Positions 1 to 6,290 of a stretch of DNA of 12,554 bases are shown piece by piece. Position 1 is the first letter of the stretch, and each line of letters opens with the position of its first letter. Below the pieces are notes generated by a model that was given only the letters and a program-made list of their open reading frames with translations, was not told the DNA's origin and did no database searches. A program made the position numbers and the translations under genes. Source of the stretch: Pseudomonadota bacterium (lineage in GTDB: Bacteria > Pseudomonadota > Gammaproteobacteria > Steroidobacterales > Woeseiaceae); assembly GCA_022567775.1 (NCBI GenBank), contig JADFGH010000016.1, positions 1-12,554 of the forward strand, read 5' to 3'.

Positions 1-50
1 GGAAACATATACGGTGTGTCTCGGTCGATCGGAATAAATTCAACTGCCAT
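1..50 (-). CDS. IS1182-family-like transposase, N-terminal fragment (runs off left edge)
   Basis: Only 16 full codons are visible, reading MAVEFIPIDRDTPYMF, starting at an ATG at 50 and leaving the window at position 1. The wording 'FIPIDRDTPY' followed by a Phe/Leu and a probable Pro is the N-terminal signature I know from DDE transposases of the IS1182 group (DUF772/InsH-like N-terminal domain), which start with a short polar stretch before a conserved 'LPPS-x-x-x-LP' region. A purine-rich GGGAAG lies 4-9 bases upstream of the ATG as a ribosome site. The gene is read away from the truncated qor and into the left flank. Family assignment rests on this short stretch, so IS4-superfamily relatives cannot be excluded. 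Confidence 0.6.
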   Translation of the reverse strand, partial: MAVEFIPIDRDTPYMF

Positions 51-123
51 CTTGCTTCCCTTTCACTGGCTTTTCGCGGTAACGTTATTTTACCGGACTA
101 ACAATGGAAAGTCCGACAGGCTC
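1..123 (-). mobile_element. Terminal part of an IS1182-like insertion sequence (one end only)
   Basis: Reading the minus strand, the qor coding sequence runs into GAGCCTGTCGGACTTTCC (123 down to 106), immediately after a CTAG tetranucleotide at 124-127. From there the sequence no longer resembles a quinone oxidoreductase, and 73 bases further on a transposase start codon appears at 50. A subterminal inverted repeat (CGGACT at 94-99 against AGTCCG at 110-115) lies just inside the end. This is the usual layout of an IS end: terminal repeat, short leader, transposase. The other end, and any target duplication, lies outside the window. The exact outer boundary is uncertain by a few bases, because CTAG could be target or element. 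Confidence 0.7.
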
Positions 124-962
124 CTAGCGGCCAACAATCGTTCCCTGGTATCGATGAAATCGAACAGGACCGGACGCGTAACGTATAGCGAATGCCGTTT
201 CGCAAGTTCCGCAGGTGCAAATGCATCAACAGGACCGGACGCATTGCCGAAGGTGACCATTACACCGTGTGGCCGTAACGCATCGAGTGACGAGAAAAAC
301 GTATCCCGGCCGATTGAATCGTACACTGCTGCGACACCCTCACCGCCAGTCAACGCCCTGACTTCTGCCGCGATGTCGCTGCTGTCCGCCATGATGACAT
401 GGGCGCAGCCCTGGGAGCGCGCAAGCTCCGCTTTTTCATCCGTACTCACTACGCCGATGACGGTAGCGCCGAGATGCTTGGCCCACTGGCTCGCAAGCGA
501 CCCAACACCGCCGGCCGCCGCGTGCAGCAGCACCGGGTCGCCTTTCTGAACAGGATAACTTCGCCGCAGCAGGTACCAGGCGGTCAGGCCTTTGAGCATG
601 ACTGCCGCCGCCTGCTCGTCAGAGATCCCCTTGGGCACCGGCACAAGCTGCCACGCCGGAAAGTTGCGGCACTCCGAATAGGAATCCGCAGGTCTGCCCG
701 AGTAGACAACGCGGTCTCCAGGCTGCACATCGCTTACCCCGGGTCCTACGGCTTCGACAATGCCCGCGGCTTCACTGCCCAGGCCTGTTGGCAGGTCCAT
801 TGGATACAAACCGGTGCGATGGTAGGTATCGATAAAATTCAGGCCAATGGCCGTGTGCCGGATGCGTGCTTCGCCCTCGCCGGGTTCGTCGAGCTCGATC
901 TCTTCGTAACGCAGTACCTCAGGCCCGCCATACTCGTACATTCTGATAGCGTGTGTTTTCAT
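90..962 (-). CDS. qorA: Quinone oxidoreductase (zinc-independent MDR, QorA type), 3' end replaced by an IS
   Basis: NADPH:quinone reductase of the medium-chain dehydrogenase superfamily, a cytosolic enzyme reducing quinones or enones. The N-terminal GroES-like domain begins with the typical 'MYEYGGPEVLRYE', followed by 'NFIDTYHRTGLYP', 'LGSEAAGIVEAVG' and 'PGDRVVY'. The Rossmann NADPH loop is 'HAAAGGVGS' near residues 147-155. The later 'GRDTF...GNASGPV' and 'LYVTRP' blocks match E. coli QorA. The ATG at 962 is preferred over an in-frame start at 995 because a GGCGAG site sits just ahead and the family starts there. The product is 290 residues against about 327 in E. coli. Family similarity stops at about residue 279 ('TRERLLAA'), and the last ten residues are encoded by the IS end at 90-123. 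The lost part closes the catalytic domain, so the protein is probably inactive or unstable: effectively a disrupted gene. Confidence 0.88.
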   Translation of the reverse strand: MKTHAIRMYEYGGPEVLRYEEIELDEPGEGEARIRHTAIGLNFIDTYHRTGLYPMDLPTGLGSEAAGIVEAVGPGVSDVQPGDRVVYSGRPADSYSECRNFPAWQLVPVPKGISDEQAAAVMLKGLTAWYLLRRSYPVQKGDPVLLHAAAGGVGSLASQWAKHLGATVIGVVSTDEKAELARSQGCAHVIMADSSDIAAEVRALTGGEGVAAVYDSIGRDTFFSSLDALRPHGVMVTFGNASGPVDAFAPAELAKRHSLYVTRPVLFDFIDTRERLLAARSLSDFPLLVR

Positions 963-990
963 TTTTCTCGCCGTGGTTTTTCGAAACGAC

Positions 991-1018
991 AGCATATCGG
1001 AGCGTGCCCGGAAACCAA
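991..1018 (-). promoter_or_regulatory. Candidate sigma-70 promoter of the quinone oxidoreductase gene
   Basis: On the minus strand TTGGTT (1018-1013) and TATGCT (996-991) are separated by 16 bases. The predicted start of transcription, near 984, leaves a leader of about 20 bases before the ATG at 962, with the GGCGAG site in it. Similarity to consensus is moderate; no other hexamer pair in this 118-bp gap fits better for this direction. Confidence 0.4.
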
Positions 1019-1025
1019 AGGGCTT

Positions 1026-1060
1026 GTGGGAGCGGTTTTTGTGGGAGCGGCTTCAGCCGC
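1026..1060 (+). repeat. REP-like element: tandem GTGGGAGCGG plus hairpin
   Basis: GTGGGAGCGG occurs at 1026-1035 and again at 1041-1050, a 15-base period. The second copy runs into a perfect hairpin, GCGGCT (1047-1052) / AGCCGC (1055-1060), with a two-base apex TC. A GGAG-headed short hairpin of exactly this form is the repetitive extragenic palindrome widespread in Pseudomonas and Xanthomonadaceae, moved by RAYT transposases. The first copy looks like a REP head that lost its hairpin. Translating this DNA in the SDR frame gives a repetitive Gly-Leu-Trp-Glu-Arg stretch, a good reason not to extend the SDR upstream through it. Confidence 0.75.
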
Positions 1061-1067
1061 GATTCCC

Positions 1068-1073
1068 TATAAT
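1068..1073 (+). promoter_or_regulatory. Consensus -10 box directly before the SDR start (possible leaderless transcript)
   Basis: A perfect TATAAT at 1068-1073 ends seven bases before the ATG at 1081, so transcription would begin at about the A of the start codon. No Shine-Dalgarno sequence precedes that ATG, which fits leaderless translation. The -35 side falls inside the REP hairpin and shows no recognisable hexamer at 16-18 bases, so the promoter is weak or activator-dependent, or the match is fortuitous. Confidence 0.4.
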
Positions 1074-1080
1074 GTTTTTT

Positions 1081-1851
1081 ATGGGACGAGTTGATAAAAA
1101 GATCGCACTGGTTACCGGTGCGGCACAGGGACTGGGGGCGGCCATTGCAGCAATGCTGGCGAATGAAGGCGCTAAAGTCGCATTGAGTGACATCAATATT
1201 GATGGCGCCAGGAAGGTGGCCAGCGGAATTAACCGTGACCATCCGGACCGCGCGATCGCGATAGAGCAGGATGTTACGGATGAGGCTGGGTGGCAACGCG
1301 TGCTGCAACAGGTGCAGTCAGATTTTGGCGGCCTGAACATCCTTGTGAATAACGCGGGCATCGGCTCGATTGCCAGTGTCGAAGATGAGTCATACGAAAA
1401 CTGGCGGCACGTACATGCGGTCGACCTCGACAGTGTATTCCTCGGCTGCAAGTACGCCGTGCCGGTTATCGCCGAGAGTGGTGGCGGTTCCATCATCAAC
1501 ATTTCCTCGATATCCGGCATCATTGCCGGCCATAACCTGGCGGCCTACAACTCGGCCAAAGCCGCTGTCAGGCACCTGTCGAAATCCGTCGCGTTGCATT
1601 GCGCCCGCGCCGGCAACAACATTCGTTGCAATTCGGTACATCCGGTATTCATCGATACACCGATCCTCGACGGGATGGCGAAGGGCGGGGACAGAAAGGC
1701 TGCGCTGCAAAAACTGGGGCGGCAGATTCCGATCGGCCGAGTCGGGCAACCCGATGATGTGGCTTACGCCGTCTTGTACCTTGCGTCCGACGAATCGAAT
1801 TTTGTGACCGGAGCAGAATTGAAAGTGGATGGTGGCATCAGTGCAATGTAG
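1081..1851 (+). CDS. Short-chain dehydrogenase/reductase (classical SDR, NAD-type)
   Basis: A 256-residue classical SDR that oxidises an alcohol or reduces a ketone. Landmarks: TGAAQGLG cofactor loop at 12-19, Asp37 after the second strand (favours NAD over NADP), NNAG at 90-93, catalytic Ser143, Tyr156 and Lys160 (YNSAK), and a C-terminal 'VDGG'. The 'MGRVDKK-ALVTGAAQGLG' opening and 'NSVHPVFIDTP' resemble cyclopentanol/cyclohexanol dehydrogenases and 3-alpha/20-beta-hydroxysteroid dehydrogenases, so an alicyclic or steroid-like alcohol is possible; the substrate cannot be read from sequence. The ATG at 1081 is chosen because an extension to 973 would run through a REP element and add 36 residues unlike any SDR. 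The next gene follows after 15-18 bases, so the two form an operon. Confidence 0.92.
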   Translation: MGRVDKKIALVTGAAQGLGAAIAAMLANEGAKVALSDINIDGARKVASGINRDHPDRAIAIEQDVTDEAGWQRVLQQVQSDFGGLNILVNNAGIGSIASVEDESYENWRHVHAVDLDSVFLGCKYAVPVIAESGGGSIINISSISGIIAGHNLAAYNSAKAAVRHLSKSVALHCARAGNNIRCNSVHPVFIDTPILDGMAKGGDRKAALQKLGRQIPIGRVGQPDDVAYAVLYLASDESNFVTGAELKVDGGISAM

Positions 1852-1869
1852 TTTTGAGGGTCTCGGGTG

Positions 1870-3090
1870 ATGGGCGAAACTGTGGCAATCGCTGGCGCCG
1901 GACACGCTGCCGGTCAGGTTGTCGCCACGCTGCGGCAGAAAAAATTCGATGGAACAATACTGCTGATCGGCGAGGAGCCCTGGCTCCCCTATCAGAGACC
2001 ACCTTTGTCGAAGAAATTCCTTGCCGGTGAACTGCCCGCAGAGCGGTTGCATTTCAAACCAGAAAGTTTTTATGACGATCCAGGCATAGCGGTACGACTC
2101 GGGACGCGGATCGATGCAGTCGATCGCAGCAGCAAGACACTGCACACGGCTGACGGCAAAACGCTGGCGTTCGACAAGCTGGTATTCGCAACCGGCGCGC
2201 GGCCGCGGCTCCTTGATTTACCTGGCGTCGATCTCGACGGCATTCATTATCTGCGCACCATCGCAGACGTGACCGGCATCCGAAAGCAGCTAAAAGAGGG
2301 TGCACGGCTGACCATAGTCGGCGCCGGCTATATCGGCCTTGAAGTCGCAGCCGTTGCATCGCAGCTCGGCGCGATCGTTACCGTTATCGAGATGGAAGAC
2401 CGCGTGATGAGCCGCGTCGTCTCGCCGCAGCTATCGAAGTTCTATCAAAATGAACACGCCTCGCATGGCGTAAAACTTTTATTGTCGACCGGCATTTCCG
2501 GATTTAGTGGCGATGGACAGGTCGCGGCTGTCGATCTGTCAAACGATGATCAGGTTGCAACGGATCTGGTGGTGATCGGCATCGGCGTCGTGCCAAATAC
2601 TGAACTGGCGTCTGACGCCGGACTCGACGTTGACAACGGCATCGTTGTCGACGATCACTGTCGAACATCCGATGCCGATTTTTTCGCGGTTGGCGACTGC
2701 ACGTATCACCCAAACGATATCCTCGGATATCGCGTGAGACTGGAATCGGTGCATAACGCCCTGGAGCAGGCAAAAACCGCGGCCAGCAATATCTGTGGCG
2801 AGGAATCCTGCTATGCGCAGGTGCCGTGGTTCTGGTCAGATCAATACGATCTCAAATTGCAGATAGCCGGACTGTCGCAGGGATATGACCAGGTAATCGT
2901 TCGCGGCGATCCGGACAGCCGGTCATTTTCCTGTCTGTATCTGCGCGACGGTCAGTTAATCGCAGTCGATGCGGTGAACAGCCCGAAAGATTTCATGCAA
3001 TCAAAGGCGCTGATCGCGGCACACGCTGTCATCGATCCGGAAACGCTTGCGAATCCGGAAATCGAATTAAAAAATATGAATGATTCGTAG
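1870..3090 (+). CDS. FAD-dependent ferredoxin/rubredoxin reductase-type oxidoreductase
   Basis: A 406-residue flavoprotein of the BphA4/putidaredoxin-reductase type that passes electrons from NAD(P)H to a ferredoxin or rubredoxin. Visible parts: FAD-binding GAGHAAG at 9-15, RPPLSK at 43-48, ATGARPR at 107-113, NAD-binding GAGYIGLE at 151-158 followed by acidic E174 (NADH preferred), the second FAD signature FAVGDC at 272-277, and the C-terminal reductase domain opening with PWFWSDQYD at 319-327. There is no CxxC redox pair, as expected for this group. GAGGG at 1856-1860 serves either the ATG at 1870 or a GTG at 1867. It lies just behind the SDR. No ferredoxin, Rieske oxygenase or P450 is in the window, so its partner is elsewhere. 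Its stop codon lies inside the palindrome at 3087-3114. Confidence 0.9.
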   Translation: MGETVAIAGAGHAAGQVVATLRQKKFDGTILLIGEEPWLPYQRPPLSKKFLAGELPAERLHFKPESFYDDPGIAVRLGTRIDAVDRSSKTLHTADGKTLAFDKLVFATGARPRLLDLPGVDLDGIHYLRTIADVTGIRKQLKEGARLTIVGAGYIGLEVAAVASQLGAIVTVIEMEDRVMSRVVSPQLSKFYQNEHASHGVKLLLSTGISGFSGDGQVAAVDLSNDDQVATDLVVIGIGVVPNTELASDAGLDVDNGIVVDDHCRTSDADFFAVGDCTYHPNDILGYRVRLESVHNALEQAKTAASNICGEESCYAQVPWFWSDQYDLKLQIAGLSQGYDQVIVRGDPDSRSFSCLYLRDGQLIAVDAVNSPKDFMQSKALIAAHAVIDPETLANPEIELKNMNDS

Positions 3091-3114
3091 GAGCCCGGTG
3101 GGCCGGGCTCCTAC
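3087..3114. repeat. Perfect GTAG-headed palindrome between convergent genes (REP-like, probable bidirectional terminator)
   Basis: GTAGGAGCCCGG (3087-3098) and CCGGGCTCCTAC (3103-3114) are perfect complements around a four-base loop TGGG. The GTAG head is the hallmark tetranucleotide of REPs handled by RAYT transposases. The element fills the 29-bp gap between the flavoprotein reductase and the convergent gene ending at 3120, and its GTAG supplies the TAG stop of the reductase. Its position and 12-bp GC-rich stem suggest it also ends or protects transcripts from both sides, although no U-run follows on either strand. Confidence 0.8.
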
Positions 3115-3119
3115 AATAG

Positions 3120-3812
3120 CTATTCGGTTTCGATGGTCGCTTTTGGCAGGATAATGGTGAGGCTACCGTGCATTGATACCGGGCCATCGATCGCAGAGTA
3201 GGCGCGTGCTGTCAGCGATTCCACAGCCTCGCTGTTCATGCCGGCAAACTTGCCAGTGCCGCCGCTTACCCGGGCTGTACCCAGCGCGCCCGGACCTTGT
3301 GTCATGATACCGAAGAAGGATCCCTTCCAGCTGTCGCCCGAACTCCAGCGCGCCGGCACCACGATTTCCCGCAGGTATGGCCAGTAATTTTCAACCTGAT
3401 CGACCAGCAGGGTTCCCTGACCCGGAAGGTAAATATGCCAGGCACTGTTGACGAGAGCCTGGGAATTGATCAATGCAGTTTGTTCTGAATCAGTCGAGAA
3501 CTTGATACCAAGTCCCACGGCATTGCCTCGACTGTTCTTTAGCAAAACCACGGCGATGCGTGTATCCACGATAGCCGGTTCCCACAGGTCGACTACACGA
3601 TCGGGGTGCGTATTGACAGTCGACTCGCCATTGTCTGTGTAGAGAATCGTGTCCCCTGGTACCGCGGTGTACGTGACATCCAGGTGTTTTTCATTCAAAA
3701 CCGCAAGCGGGGAAACCGACCCGTGTCCGGTGAACGGGTTGTAGTACATCCCGGCAGCAAACAGCGCAGCGCCAACCAGCATGCCGATCAGTAATGAAAC
3801 CACGTACTTCAT
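3120..3812 (-). CDS. Membrane-anchored protein of unknown function (possible beta-barrel fold)
   Basis: I do not recognise the family with certainty. The 230-residue product has one hydrophobic N-terminal segment (about residues 4-22) and then an extracytoplasmic domain, so it is probably anchored in the inner membrane facing the periplasm. The domain is strand-rich, with repeated short hydrophobic/polar alternation, one 'LPGQGTLLV' block at 129-137 and GGTGKFAG at 184-191. The last motif resembles the 'GGTG-F-G' turn of allene-oxide-cyclase-barrel-like proteins, a weak hint only. No cysteines or obvious catalytic residues stand out. The ATG at 3812 overlaps the stop of the upstream gene in an ATGA junction, so translation of the two is coupled. 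Several blocks line up with the upstream protein, suggesting an old tandem duplication. Confidence 0.8.
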   Translation of the reverse strand: MKYVVSLLIGMLVGAALFAAGMYYNPFTGHGSVSPLAVLNEKHLDVTYTAVPGDTILYTDNGESTVNTHPDRVVDLWEPAIVDTRIAVVLLKNSRGNAVGLGIKFSTDSEQTALINSQALVNSAWHIYLPGQGTLLVDQVENYWPYLREIVVPARWSSGDSWKGSFFGIMTQGPGALGTARVSGGTGKFAGMNSEAVESLTARAYSAIDGPVSMHGSLTIILPKATIETE

Positions 3813-4411
3813 TCCTCGTCACCCAGTTGGCCGATCAACGTCGTGATCAGTTCGATACGCTCGCCGGCACTGAAATCCTCGTTCTCAATATCCGTGATGA
3901 ATCGTTCCCTGACAGTACCGGTTAATGTTTCGAAGTCCCGGGTACCCGCAATCATCCTGCCACTGCGGTGACCCTCGGCTGAAGCAGCGAGATTCATTTG
4001 CAGATAGACAGTGCCTCGCGCCGGGAGATGCAGCACCCACTCAATGAACGGGCCGGTTTCCTCCGACGCATTGGCAAGCCGGCTGGCGACACCAATAACA
4101 ACATCGTTACGGTCGCGGATCTTGAACATTTCTGCCTGAAGATTGCCGAACAGCTCGTCTCCCGGCCACTCGAGTCCTGCCGGCAAGGCATTATCCGTAC
4201 CGACCAGGCCGACCAGGATGCGGTCGCGTGGCAAATCGATGCGAAAAATTTCGGAATTGCCGCCGTTCGCCTGTACCGTCATTAGCGACGGCTCCCGATG
4301 CAGGTCTACGGCCGGCACCGAGTACGTCAGCACACCGGCCCCGACGAGGCCCAACAAAATGCCGGAAATAAAGGTCTTGAACAATCGGCTCACCCGGTAA
4401 AAAATTGGCAA
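3809..4411 (-). CDS. Membrane-anchored protein of unknown function, likely paralogue of the downstream gene
   Basis: A 200-residue product with a basic start, one membrane segment at about residues 12-32 and a soluble extracytoplasmic domain. The family is not recognised. Comparable blocks in the same order as in the downstream protein are: a Lys-Ile/Asn-Arg stretch followed by 'VIGVASRLA' (against 'AVGLGIKFS'), 'IEWVLHLPARGTVYL' (against 'SAWHIYLPGQGTLLV'), then a Gly-Thr/Phe block near 155-170. The middle part holding 'WSSGDSWKG' in the partner is missing here. The only in-frame start able to include the membrane segment's full basic flank is a TTG at 4411, with a weak AGG upstream; a GTG at 4393 is the alternative and would leave the segment intact. 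It is the first gene of the pair and ends in the ATGA overlap at 3809-3812. Confidence 0.72.
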   Translation of the reverse strand: MPIFYRVSRLFKTFISGILLGLVGAGVLTYSVPAVDLHREPSLMTVQANGGNSEIFRIDLPRDRILVGLVGTDNALPAGLEWPGDELFGNLQAEMFKIRDRNDVVIGVASRLANASEETGPFIEWVLHLPARGTVYLQMNLAASAEGHRSGRMIAGTRDFETLTGTVRERFITDIENEDFSAGERIELITTLIGQLGDEE

Positions 4412-4566
4412 CGGCTGCCTGATACAGCCCCTAACAGGGCGGAGTTTAGTTAAATTGGCGCGTCATCTCAGCATTTCCGTAACGAATTGTGATCCAGTCC
4501 GCATTTTCCCCCAATCCTGAACCAATTCGACCGCTGCGGCACTGCGCGCGGATTCAGCCGATTCAG

Positions 4567-4596
4567 TACAATCCGGCATCCCCTGCCGGGGGCAGG
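4567..4596 (+). promoter_or_regulatory. Leader of the sulfotransferase/aminotransferase operon: -10-like box and two competing hairpins
   Basis: TACAAT at 4567-4572 is a good -10 hexamer, but no -35 is seen at the right distance. Directly after it, two hairpins share bases: CCGGCA (4573-4578) with TGCCGG (4584-4589), and CCTGCC (4582-4587) with GGCAGG (4591-4596). They cannot form together. If transcription begins in or before 4573-4580, the leader to the ATG at 4633 would be about 55 bases. The start codon has no clear Shine-Dalgarno sequence. Confidence 0.3.
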
Positions 4597-4632
4597 CATG
4601 CGACAGGATTTCTGCAACACCGACGATCAACG

Positions 4633-5364
4633 ATGAAAGCTATTTGCCTATGGTCAGGCCCGCGTAACGTGTCGACGGCGCTTATGTACAGTTTCGCGCA
4701 ACGACGCGACACGCTGGTCGTCGATGAGCCGCTGTATGGACATTTCCTGCGCGTGACCGGAACCATCCATCCTGGCCGGAATGAAGTCCTGGCAGCGGTG
4801 AATTGTGACGGCGACGCAGTCATGCGCGAGCTGCTCGCCCGGGAAGGCGACCCGACTCGGGACGTCCTTTTCATGAAGCAGATGGCACATCACCTGGTCG
4901 ACGTTGACCGGGCTTTCATGCGCAAGACCCACAATATTTTCCTGGTACGCGATCCGCAACAGATGTTGCCATCACTCACGATCCAGATGCCGCACGCAAA
5001 ACTTGCGGATACCGGCCTTGAAACCCAATGGCATCTTTATCGCGAGTTGACTGACGCTGGCCAGCAACCGGCAATACTCGACTCGCGTGAGTTGTTGCTC
5101 GACCCTGGCGCCGTGCTGGAGAAACTGTGCGCGCACCTGGAGATTCCCTACACCGACGACATGCTGAGCTGGCCTGCCGGGGCGCGGCCGGAGGATGGTA
5201 TCTGGGCACCTCACTGGTATCAAGCCGTGCACAGGAGCACCGGGTTTTCGGTCGAAGTTGCAAAAGATGATTTTCCGGAGAGACTCGAGCCGTTGCTGGC
5301 AGAATGTAAACCCTGGTACGACAAGTTATATGAGCACGCCATACGTGCCGACACTGGAGAATAG
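4633..5364 (+). CDS. Sulfotransferase-like P-loop protein
   Basis: A 243-residue member of the sulfotransferase superfamily, which would use PAPS to sulfate an alcohol or amine. The 5'-phosphosulfate loop is 'LWSGPRNVSTAL' (6-17), with the usual 'SxPRxxST' shape. The 3'-phosphate site is at 'FLVRDPQQMLPSL' (103-115), with Arg106 and Ser114. There is no signal peptide, so it is cytosolic. A start at 4489 would add 48 proline/arginine-rich residues with no family similarity; the ATG at 4633 places 'MKAICLWSGPRN' where the family begins. The aminotransferase gene follows after two bases. This gene order suggests that the substrate is a compound made or consumed by the aminotransferase. Real sulfotransferase activity is not certain: members of this branch are uncharacterised as far as I know. 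Confidence 0.85.
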   Translation: MKAICLWSGPRNVSTALMYSFAQRRDTLVVDEPLYGHFLRVTGTIHPGRNEVLAAVNCDGDAVMRELLAREGDPTRDVLFMKQMAHHLVDVDRAFMRKTHNIFLVRDPQQMLPSLTIQMPHAKLADTGLETQWHLYRELTDAGQQPAILDSRELLLDPGAVLEKLCAHLEIPYTDDMLSWPAGARPEDGIWAPHWYQAVHRSTGFSVEVAKDDFPERLEPLLAECKPWYDKLYEHAIRADTGE

Positions 5365-5369
5365 TTTTG
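5356..5369 (+). promoter_or_regulatory. Ribosome binding site that fixes a TTG start for the aminotransferase
   Basis: GGAGA at 5356-5360 lies inside the last codons of the sulfotransferase gene, six bases ahead of TTG at 5367-5369. No ATG or GTG offers an equally placed start before the conserved 'IYVNGELLPR', so TTG is taken as the initiator. Confidence 0.6.
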
Positions 5370-6269
5370 CAAGCCCCCGATCCGCGAAATCAGAAAATCA
5401 AGATCTACGTGAACGGCGAACTGCTGCCGAGATGCGACGCAAAGATCTCCGTGTTCGACAGCGTCGTGCAAGGTGGCGATGCCGTATGGGAGGGCTTAAG
5501 GGTGTACAAGGGCCGGATCGCTGCGCTCAGTGGTCATCTGCAGAGACTGCAGAATTCCGCCAAAACGCTGGCATTCACGGCCACGCCGACCAGCGATGAA
5601 ATTCGCCAGGCGCTGTTCGCCACCCTGGAGGCGAACGGCATGACTGACGAAACACATATTCGTCTGACGCTGACGCGTGGCGAGAAAATCACCTCCGGGA
5701 TGAATCCGAAGCTCAATCAGTCGGGTTGTTCGCTGATCGTGCTTGCGGAATGGAAGCTACCGGTATACGCGGACTCCGGCATCAGCGTCATTACCTCATC
5801 CATCCGACGCAACACGCCCGAATGTCTCGACTCGAAGATTCACCACAACAATCTCCTGAACAACATTCTTGCAACAATCGAGGCCAATGTGGCACAGGTC
5901 GACAGCGCGCTGATGCTCGATGTTCACGGTTACCTGTCTGAAACCAACGATACCAATTTGTTCCTGGTGATTGACGGCGTGTTGTTGACGCCCTATGCCG
6001 ATAGCTGCCTGCCGGGATTAACCCGGCAAATGATTCTCGATATTGCCGCCCGGGAAAAGATGCCGGCCAAAGAGAAAAATCTGTCGTTAACAGAGCTGTA
6101 TACGGCTGACGAAGTATTCACGACCGGCACGATGGGGGAATTGACGCCGGTACTGATGGCTGATGGCCGCACGATAGGTGATGGCAAGGCCGGCGAGCTG
6201 ACGAAGAGACTGCAGACGCTGCATCGCCAGTACGCCTATGATCACGGCGAGGCATTGCCGTTCGCGTGA
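5367..6269 (+). CDS. PLP-dependent aminotransferase, class IV (BCAT/D-amino-acid transaminase-like)
   Basis: A 300-residue fold-type IV PLP enzyme moving an amino group between an amino acid and a 2-oxo acid. Family landmarks: 'YVNGELLPRCDAKISVFD' near 14-31, 'GDAVWEGLRVYKG' near 37-49, the PLP lysine Lys157 in 'LDSKIHHNNLLNNILA', Glu182 and Asn187 in 'YLSETNDTNLFL', and the phosphate-binding 'TTGTMGE' at 252-258. The length is normal for the class. Because the lysine region ('SKIHHNNLLN') looks more like D-alanine transaminase/BCAT-like proteins than E. coli IlvE, the preferred substrate should not be assumed to be Leu/Ile/Val. It starts at a TTG with a strong ribosome site and sits two bases after the sulfotransferase-like gene. 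It converges on gshA with 21 bases between, in which I see no hairpin. Confidence 0.88.
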   Translation: MQAPDPRNQKIKIYVNGELLPRCDAKISVFDSVVQGGDAVWEGLRVYKGRIAALSGHLQRLQNSAKTLAFTATPTSDEIRQALFATLEANGMTDETHIRLTLTRGEKITSGMNPKLNQSGCSLIVLAEWKLPVYADSGISVITSSIRRNTPECLDSKIHHNNLLNNILATIEANVAQVDSALMLDVHGYLSETNDTNLFLVIDGVLLTPYADSCLPGLTRQMILDIAAREKMPAKEKNLSLTELYTADEVFTTGTMGELTPVLMADGRTIGDGKAGELTKRLQTLHRQYAYDHGEALPFA

Positions 6270-6290
6270 ATTAATGCTCTGTAATCGTGA

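Noticed and set aside
973..1080. N-terminal extension of the SDR by 36 residues
   Set aside because: It translates the REP element and lies on the wrong side of a consensus -10; SDRs begin near 'GRVDKKIALVTG'.
399..1094. Long plus-strand open frame opposite the quinone oxidoreductase, and similar antisense frames opposite the SDR, gshA, bactofilin and GGDEF-EAL genes
   Set aside because: They are shadows of genes with clear family motifs on the other strand and have no motifs or ribosome sites of their own.
4489..4632. N-terminal extension of the sulfotransferase-like protein
   Set aside because: Proline/arginine-rich translation of the leader hairpins with no family similarity; the ATG at 4633 matches the family start.
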